Source: Pseudomonadota bacterium (lineage in GTDB: Bacteria; SZUA-182; DTGQ01). From it: 10,055 nucleotides of DNA. The translations under genes were made by a program, and so were the position numbers. The DNA lies in the NCBI GenBank assembly GCA_030605265.1, contig JAUWIR010000107.1:1-10055 (forward strand), read 5' to 3'. Below, piece by piece: positions 5,582 through 10,055 of this stretch. The notes below the pieces were generated by a model. That model did no database searches. It had not been told where the DNA came from and saw only the letters and a program-made list of their open reading frames with translations. The stretch's first letter is position 1. Every line of letters begins with the position of its first letter.

Positions 5582-6052
5582 TTATGAACGAAGAGTTGCG
5601 GTGAGACGTAAATGTTTCTTAAGCAGTTCAAGGGCTGAGATGATATTAGGGGAAATAATATCTGCAGCAAGAATTGCCTCTTTGGCAGCGCCTTCTTCCT
5701 GAATGACCGCAATACCAAGGCCGGCTTTTTCCAGCATGAGCCGGTCATTCCGCCCATTGCCAATACAAACGGCCCTATCGGCGCCAAGGCGATTTATGTG
5801 GTCCAATTTTCCCACCTCTTGATGATCTTTCGATAAAACGGCAAGTTGACAGGGGATGCCCTCAAGTTGCTCTTTGGCCCTACCAAAGGTATCTGCTGTA
5901 AGAATGTGGATGATTAAATTATTACTCAAAAGTGTTAATTGCTCCTTAATCCCCGGCAGAAGAAGCCCATCACAAGCTAGGGTGCCATTGAAATCCAAAA
6001 CAAGAAACTCAAGCTGTAAATTTTTGAATCCAGGAATAGATATATCAATCAT
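5582..6052 (-). CDS. HAD-superfamily protein, soluble P-type-ATPase-like
   Basis: Small cap-less HAD-fold protein of 156 aa. Motif I is LDFNGTLACDG (19-29), with nucleophile Asp20 but Asn22 where phosphatases carry the general acid/base Asp. Motif II is LTAD (Thr52), motif III is probably Lys82, and motif IV is GNGRNDRLML (98-107) with Asp103. DxNGT plus GNGRND matches the 'soluble P-type ATPase' group (COG4087), which resembles the phosphorylation domain of P-type ATPases (DKTGT) more than classical phosphatases. Substrate and function are unknown. AGAGG lies 5 bases before the ATG. A TTGACA occurs upstream at 6162-6157 but without a convincing -10. It is monocistronic, upstream of and in the same direction as the toxin-antitoxin pair, separated from it by about 130 bases. 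Confidence 0.85.
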   Translation of the reverse strand: MIDISIPGFKNLQLEFLVLDFNGTLACDGLLLPGIKEQLTLLSNNLIIHILTADTFGRAKEQLEGIPCQLAVLSKDHQEVGKLDHINRLGADRAVCIGNGRNDRLMLEKAGLGIAVIQEEGAAKEAILAADIISPNIISALELLKKHLRLTATLRS

Positions 6053-6230
6053 ACAAACCTCTCTGAATTATTTTTTATCAATTTATTAGCGTATCAGCTA
6101 AACCAGCTTATTAATTCTAATCAACAAGCTTAATAAGTAAGTAATTTGCTGAAATTTGTCAAGTCTAATGTAAGCATACATTTCTCATAAATATTTTCAA
6201 GAAAGCCAAATCCCATCTTATTATAAACAC

Positions 6231-6257
6231 AATCATGTTTATCCTGTTATCCTGTCA
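6231..6257. repeat. Degenerate half copy of the GACAGGAT repeat
   Basis: The tract aatcatgtttatcctgtt, followed by atcctgtca, resembles one arm of the paired repeats at 3041-3060 and 3195-3214. No partner arm is visible nearby, so it looks like a decayed or single-arm copy. Confidence 0.5.
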
Positions 6258-6320
6258 AATATTTTTTTACATAAGTGAATCTAAAAACCTATTGTACTGA
6301 TAAAAAGATTTTCTGAAAAG

Positions 6321-6352
6321 AAAAGGGGCGGAAGAAAAAGTCCGCCCCCTTT
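6321..6352 (-). terminator. Strong intrinsic terminator of the HD-GYP gene
   Basis: GGGGCGGA (6325-6332) and TCCGCCCC (6341-6348) form a perfect 8-bp GC-rich stem around an 8-base loop. On the minus strand the stem is followed by TTTTCTTTT. It lies 17 bases past the stop of the HD-domain gene. It is the clearest terminator in the window. Confidence 0.88.
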
Positions 6353-6368
6353 ATAAAAAAATAAAAAA

Positions 6369-7649
6369 TTATCTTCCCCCGATCCTCCCGGAGGGATAAA
6401 CTATCTGGCGATATTCTTGATGAGTGGCTTCTTGGGCCTTGATTCTGATATGGTTGATGTCATCATAATATCGCTCTAATAAGGAAACTACAGCTGAATC
6501 CAAACCAAAGTTTTTGGTCATTTCCCATAAAACCGATAATACTTCCTCTTTCATCATGCCTGATCGATAGGGGCGATCTTCATTGACCGCAGTGAATACA
6601 TCAGCTACAGCCATGATTCGTGATCCCAGTGGCAGATCTTGCTCTTGATAATGAAAAGGGTATCCCTGGCCGTCTAAACGCTCATGATGAAAAGAACCCC
6701 AGGCATTTATGATATCCAGATCGGCAATATTATCCAAGATCCTATAAGTATAAAAACTATGGCTTCGAATGATATTGCATTCATCAATGGACAATTTTGT
6801 CCTTTTCTCTAGAATTTCTGAAGAAACTACTAATTTTCCTAAATCGTGCAGAAACCCTGCAATGCGCATCATTCTACTTTCACGCTCGGAAAAACCTGCT
6901 AACTTACTTAGGGCTTCAGCAGAAGCAGCTACTCCACTGGAGTGGGTAACTGTAAAGGGACTGCGAAAATCGATAATTTGACAAAAGAGATTGGTAAGGT
7001 CCATTAATCCGCTCCAATCCAGCTCTATAGTATGCATGGGGCCGCGGCGAAGTAAAATAGAATCTAAATAGGGAGAAGAAAGGTCCAGCCAAAAATACTC
7101 CTTACAGGCCAAGTCCTCAAAAACCTCTACCAAACGGGGAACAAAAAGGCTCCCTCTCTGCTGGTGAATTTTTTGACGAATCCCCTGAATTTGCCCCAGG
7201 ACCTCTCTGCTCTTATCCACTAAGGAATCCACTCTGTCAGCCAAATGGAGGATATGGCTTTCCAGAGGAACTGATTCTCCCCCGAATTCACAACCTCTCC
7301 CTTCCTGCCAGGGAAGATGGTGATACCGTATTGGTAAACTGAGCTTCTTTAATGGAATAAAATTTTTCAACAGCTGGAAGCCAATTTCAGCATGATTACC
7401 CAAAATTTTATTCTCAAATCTTAGTACATCCAGTTTTTCCTGAAGAGAAAAGATACCGCAATCATGTATGGCCCCGGCAAGAATTAGACTATTTTGTTCC
7501 TCAATAGACAGCCCTAATTCTGAGGCAATTCGTAAGGCAATGTAGCTGACCCTCTTTTGATGGTTTACTACTGCCTCGCTTACTAAATCCATGGCTCCGG
7601 AGAGACACATAATTAGATCAAAAAGACAAATCTGTAATTCCTTTATCAT
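6369..7649 (-). CDS. Tandem HD-domain protein with C-terminal HD-GYP phosphodiesterase
   Basis: Cytoplasmic metal-dependent phosphohydrolase of 426 aa with two HD domains. Domain 1 (about 25-145) has H30, H62-D63, H86, H110-H111 and D138 but no GYP signature. Domain 2 (about 215-390) is a complete HD-GYP: H236, HDLGK (268-272), H297, HHERLDGQGYP (321-331) and D350. HD-GYP domains hydrolyse cyclic di-GMP (some act on cGAMP), so domain 2 is probably an active phosphodiesterase; domain 1 may be regulatory or have another nucleotide substrate. There is no receiver, PAS or membrane segment. I chose the ATG at 7649 because AAGGA lies 8 bases upstream and homologous proteins, as I recall, begin near MIKELQ; an in-frame ATG at 7712 would add 21 residues but has no ribosome-binding site. 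Monocistronic, with its own strong terminator, and divergent from the MBL gene. Confidence 0.9.
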   Translation of the reverse strand: MIKELQICLFDLIMCLSGAMDLVSEAVVNHQKRVSYIALRIASELGLSIEEQNSLILAGAIHDCGIFSLQEKLDVLRFENKILGNHAEIGFQLLKNFIPLKKLSLPIRYHHLPWQEGRGCEFGGESVPLESHILHLADRVDSLVDKSREVLGQIQGIRQKIHQQRGSLFVPRLVEVFEDLACKEYFWLDLSSPYLDSILLRRGPMHTIELDWSGLMDLTNLFCQIIDFRSPFTVTHSSGVAASAEALSKLAGFSERESRMMRIAGFLHDLGKLVVSSEILEKRTKLSIDECNIIRSHSFYTYRILDNIADLDIINAWGSFHHERLDGQGYPFHYQEQDLPLGSRIMAVADVFTAVNEDRPYRSGMMKEEVLSVLWEMTKNFGLDSAVVSLLERYYDDINHIRIKAQEATHQEYRQIVYPSGRIGGR

Positions 7650-7845
7650 AATAGCGTTCCTTGCACTATAAAATCTTCTATCACAAATATCTTCATCTAT
7701 ATCTCGTTTCATAAGTGTATCGTCATGGTAGGATATTTTTGCTGCAATACTAATTTTAGTTCAATACTATGAACTTAAAAAATTGTCCCTGAGTTCAGCA
7801 ATTCTGCTATAAACCTATGTCAAGATATAAAAAAAATATAAATTA

Positions 7846-7914
7846 TCGCAGAGACGCAGAGAACGCTGAGTTTTTCTTATATTATCTCTGCGAACTCTGC
7901 GGTCTCTGCGGTGA
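7846..7914. repeat. CGCAGAGA paired inverted repeat
   Basis: The left arm at 7847-7870 begins CGCAGAGACGCAGAGAACGC. The right arm (7885-7914, ctctgcgaactctgcggtct, then ctgcggtga) is its imperfect reverse complement, separated by a 14-base T-rich spacer. The arms are themselves tandem CGCAGAGA units. The fold would be a long, GC-rich imperfect stem. The right arm resembles the tract at 120-150. It ends 22 bases before the -35 of the MBL promoter. Confidence 0.85.
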
Positions 7915-7935
7915 AAAATTGTTGTCTTGATCACC

Positions 7936-7965
7936 TTGACATTGGCTGGTTGCCTGCCCTAAGAT
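7936..7965 (+). promoter_or_regulatory. Probable promoter of the MBL hydrolase gene
   Basis: A perfect -35 TTGACA (7936-7941) is followed after 18 bases by TAAGAT (7960-7965), 4/6 to the -10 consensus and the same -10 as in the toxin-antitoxin promoter. It is placed 51 bases before the chosen start codon. Confidence 0.55.
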
Positions 7966-8015
7966 AGATAAGATAAACTAATTAATTTTTATTCAATATG
8001 AACAAGGGGAAGCTT

Positions 8016-8759
8016 ATGAAAATTCAAGTCCTTGGTTGTTGTAAGGAGTATCCCGGTTTTTCTACTACTGCCTTTTTATTGAATAATCATCTTCTTCTTG
8101 ATGCAGGTGATATGGGTGAAGTATCTTTTAAGGCTCAAATCAGCCATATTCTCATCTCCCACAGTCATTTCGATCACATAAACGGGCTTCCTTTTTTAGG
8201 GGAGATAATTGTAGGAAAGAATCAGTCGCCTATTCCAATTATAGGCCCTGCCCAGGTTTTAGAATGTTTGCATGATCACATTTTTAACAATAAAATATGG
8301 CCTGATTTATTTCAGTTGCCCTTGGATGGTCCTGTTTTTCAATTTCAGGAAATTTCTCCCGATAAGATTTTTTCAGCCGGAGAATTTCAAATTACTTCGT
8401 TCCCAATGAGCCATTCGGTCCCCAGCACAGGATATGTGATTTGTGAAAAAGATAAGGCGCTTTTGTATTCTGCAGATACGGACTCTGTTGAAGAACTTAT
8501 CCCTATTATAAAGAGGGTGAAGGAGATAAATGCAATATTACTTGAAATATCATTTCCCAAGAGGCTGAAAAATTTAGCTAAACAAACAGGGCACCTCACG
8601 CCGGATTGTCTTGAAAAATTTTTAAAGAAAACAGGCGGGAATATCCCCCTTTTGATTTTTCACATGAAACCCCTCTATGTCAATGAGATTATTGAAGAAT
8701 GCAAACAATTTGCTCCAATCGTCAAGATGGTGCAAAAAGGAGAGATTCTTTTTATTTAA
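8016..8759 (+). CDS. Metallo-beta-lactamase-fold hydrolase
   Basis: Cytoplasmic MBL-superfamily hydrolase of 247 aa. The metal-binding motif is HSHFDH (49-54) in the context ILISHSHFDHINGLPFL. A later His in FPMSHSVPSTGYVI, an Asp in LLYSADTD and a C-terminal His in LLIFHMKP complete the likely two-metal site. The layout SHxHxDHIxGL plus FHMKP recalls class II 3',5'-cyclic-nucleotide phosphodiesterases (PDE1/CpdP type), but the match is partial; RNase Z-like or other phosphoesterase activity is possible. I chose the second in-frame ATG (8016) because AAGGGGA lies 5 bases upstream; the ATG at 7998 lacks a ribosome-binding site. It has its own promoter, is divergent from the HD-GYP gene, and lies 109 bases before rimO, which has its own promoter. 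Confidence 0.88.
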   Translation: MKIQVLGCCKEYPGFSTTAFLLNNHLLLDAGDMGEVSFKAQISHILISHSHFDHINGLPFLGEIIVGKNQSPIPIIGPAQVLECLHDHIFNNKIWPDLFQLPLDGPVFQFQEISPDKIFSAGEFQITSFPMSHSVPSTGYVICEKDKALLYSADTDSVEELIPIIKRVKEINAILLEISFPKRLKNLAKQTGHLTPDCLEKFLKKTGGNIPLLIFHMKPLYVNEIIEECKQFAPIVKMVQKGEILFI

Positions 8760-8792
8760 TATTTTTTATTTTAAAAATGATTGAATAATTTA

Positions 8793-8820
8793 TTGAAAAA
8801 GCTCAGAGTTATGGTATAAT
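8793..8820 (+). promoter_or_regulatory. Promoter of rimO with extended -10
   Basis: TTGAAA (8793-8798), a 16-base spacer and a perfect TATAAT (8815-8820), preceded by TGG to give an extended -10. It lies 48 bases before the rimO start. It is the best promoter match in the window. Confidence 0.72.
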
Positions 8821-8868
8821 TTTTTATTAACTGCCTTCTGTGCAATGTAACAAAAAGAGGAGATTTTT

Positions 8869-10055
8869 TTGAAGCAACATGTTTATCCCAAGGCAGCCTT
8901 GATTAGTCTTGGGTGCCCCAAAAATTTAGTTGACTCTGAAGTGATTTTAGGTTTTCTTCAAGAGGCCGGGTTTCCTATTACTTATGATGAAAAGGAAGCT
9001 GAACTTATCATTATCAATACATGTGGTTTTATTGAAGATGCGCAAAGGGAATCAGTTGACACTATTTTAGAACTGATTGAGGAAAAGAAAAAAGGCAGAG
9101 CGCTGGGAATAGTTGTAGCAGGGTGTTTAGCTCAAAGGTATGGGGCGGACTTGAAGAAGGAAATACCGGAGATCGATCTACTTCTGGGCACAGGTATGCT
9201 TGATCAGGTGGGGGCCCTTTGCTGTAATATGCTGGAAAGAAATGTTGATGACCCTGTCTTGGTAAATGATGAACCTGTGTATATTTATTCAGATCAGACC
9301 CCTCGAATTCGGGCAACATTGCCGCATGTGGCCTATATTAAAATTGCCGAGGGGTGTGATAACAGGTGCTCGTATTGTCTTATCCCTTCTTTAAGGGGAA
9401 GATATAGAAGCCGTCAGATTCCTTCAATTGTCAGGGAGGCTGAAAAATTAGTCAACCAGGGGGTGCGGGAGATTAATTTGATTGCCCAGGATACCACCGC
9501 CTATGGAAAAGACCTTCCCCCCAACAAGGAGCAACTGGTCCCCTTGTTAAAAGAATTGGTAAAGTTAAAGGGATTAGATTGGATCAGACTTCTTTATACC
9601 TATCCTGATTTTCTTACAGGAGAATTAATTGAGCTTATTGCTCAAGAGTCTAAAATTTGTAGCTATATTGATATGCCCATACAACATATTAATGATGAAA
9701 TTTTAGGCGCCATGAATCGAAGAGGTACTCGAAAGTCCATTGAAAAAACTCTTTCATTAATCAGAAAAATACTCCCTCAGGCAATTGTAAGGACCTCCAT
9801 AATGGTTGGTTTTCCTGGGGAAACAGAGGCCCATTTTAATGAACTACTCACCTTTGTATCTGATGTCGGCTTTGATCGCTTGGGAGTATTTTCCTTTTCC
9901 CCTCAAAAGGGGACTGCTGCGGGAAAAATGAAAGGAAAAGTGAGTAAAAAGGTAAAAAATAAAAGACAAGATACTCTTTTAAAACTTCAAGCTGAAATTT
10001 CTTTAGAAAAAAACAGGCAGCTTGTGGGCAGTTCTCAGGAGGTGATTATTGACGG
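8869..10055 (+). CDS. rimO: Ribosomal protein S12 methylthiotransferase RimO (3' end cut off)
   Basis: Radical-SAM methylthiotransferase that adds a methylthio group to the conserved aspartate of ribosomal protein S12. The order is typical. The N-terminal UPF0004 domain has three cluster cysteines: C16 (LISLGCPKNLVDSE), C52 (INTCGF) and C86 (VAGCLAQRYG). The radical-SAM site is C163-x3-C167-x2-C170 (AEGCDNRCSYCLIPSLRG). Downstream are LIAQDTTAYG, YTYPD, DMPIQHIND, MNRRG and SIMVGFPGETE. CLIPSLRG, AQDTTAYG and DMPIQH favour RimO over the tRNA enzyme MiaB. About 395 residues are present and the frame runs open to the window edge as the C-terminal TRAM domain begins, so roughly 40-50 residues are missing. 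The start is TTG, supported by GAGGAG 6 bases upstream; no in-frame ATG precedes the conserved LISLGCPKN segment. Confidence 0.96.
   Translation, partial: MKQHVYPKAALISLGCPKNLVDSEVILGFLQEAGFPITYDEKEAELIIINTCGFIEDAQRESVDTILELIEEKKKGRALGIVVAGCLAQRYGADLKKEIPEIDLLLGTGMLDQVGALCCNMLERNVDDPVLVNDEPVYIYSDQTPRIRATLPHVAYIKIAEGCDNRCSYCLIPSLRGRYRSRQIPSIVREAEKLVNQGVREINLIAQDTTAYGKDLPPNKEQLVPLLKELVKLKGLDWIRLLYTYPDFLTGELIELIAQESKICSYIDMPIQHINDEILGAMNRRGTRKSIEKTLSLIRKILPQAIVRTSIMVGFPGETEAHFNELLTFVSDVGFDRLGVFSFSPQKGTAAGKMKGKVSKKVKNKRQDTLLKLQAEISLEKNRQLVGSSQEVIID

Larger units (their letters stand above)
6053..6368. other. AT-rich gene-free interval
   Basis: There is no credible coding sequence. It contains a perfect 8-bp inverted repeat (CTTATTAA at 6107-6114 and TTAATAAG at 6130-6137), a degenerate single copy of the GACAGGAT-type repeat (6231-6257) and the HD-GYP terminator (6321-6352). 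The promoter of the HAD gene must lie here. Confidence 0.6.
7650..8015. other. Divergent intergenic region between HD-GYP and MBL genes
   Basis: There is no credible gene. It holds the HD-GYP ribosome-binding site at its low end, a large paired repeat (7846-7914) and a promoter for the MBL gene (7936-7965). A TTGAAC at about 7764-7769 on the minus strand could belong to an HD-GYP promoter but lacks a good -10. Confidence 0.6.

Noticed and set aside
5499..5787. Plus-strand (5499-5702) and alternative minus-strand (5524-5787) frames over the HAD gene 3' end
   Set aside because: Both overlap the motif-bearing HAD frame and show no family features; the HAD frame has the proper ribosome-binding site.
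6107..6137. CTTATTAA/TTAATAAG inverted repeat as an operator of the HAD gene
   Set aside because: The arms are perfect but purely AT-rich in an AT-rich stretch, where such matches arise easily by chance; no promoter elements are in register.
8387..9319. Minus-strand open frames opposite the MBL gene and rimO
   Set aside because: They are shadows of two strongly conserved plus-strand genes and have no ribosome-binding sites.
8869..10055. MiaB (tRNA methylthiotransferase) as the identity of the last gene
   Set aside because: The segments LISLGCPKNLVDSE, CLIPSLRG, AQDTTAYG and DMPIQH are the RimO forms; MiaB has different residues around these motifs.

Overview
The window looks like a chromosomal segment of an AT-rich, probably anaerobic, free-living bacterium of an uncultivated or poorly sampled lineage. 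The assignment is loose. It rests on two radical-SAM proteins, a stand-alone IMP cyclohydrolase domain, FmdB-type and HD-GYP proteins, and two families of interspersed inverted repeats that I associate from memory with environmental genomes (deltaproteobacterial, planctomycete and candidate-phylum assemblies). There is no rRNA, tRNA, CRISPR array, transposase or phage gene.

Layout. From 159 to 2936, all on the minus strand, lies a tightly packed operon transcribed as a stand-alone purH cyclohydrolase domain, then gpsA (TAATG overlap), then a short Elp3-like radical-SAM gene (11-base overlap). The radical-SAM gene has a tandem CTGTGCCT-type repeat inside its first codons and a related repeat just past its stop. 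From 2937 to 3307 is a gene-free stretch holding a perfect 10-bp inverted repeat upstream of purH, two GACAGGAT-type paired repeats, and a 9-bp hairpin between them. From 3308 to 4606 (minus) a cysteine-rich protein of unknown function is directly followed by an FmdB-type zinc-ribbon protein. From 4827 to 5449 (minus) sits a Phd/YefM-ParE/RelE toxin-antitoxin pair with a palindromic promoter and a short terminator. From 5582 to 6052 (minus) is a small HAD protein of the soluble P-type-ATPase-like type with an Asp-to-Asn change in motif I. From 6369 to 7649 (minus) is a tandem HD-domain protein ending in a complete HD-GYP domain and a strong terminator. A divergent intergenic region with a CGCAGAGA-type paired repeat leads to plus-strand genes: a metallo-beta-lactamase-fold hydrolase (8016-8759) and rimO (8869 to the window edge, TTG start, cut off in its C-terminal TRAM domain).

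How the genes fit together. The mix is mostly housekeeping: purine synthesis (purH domain), phospholipid precursor synthesis (gpsA) and ribosome modification (rimO). It also contains signalling (HD-GYP, and possibly the MBL hydrolase) and one mobile-type module (toxin-antitoxin). I see no clear new multi-gene system. The best candidates for something undescribed are the cysteine-rich protein paired with FmdB, and the repeat that has become coding sequence at the start of the radical-SAM gene.
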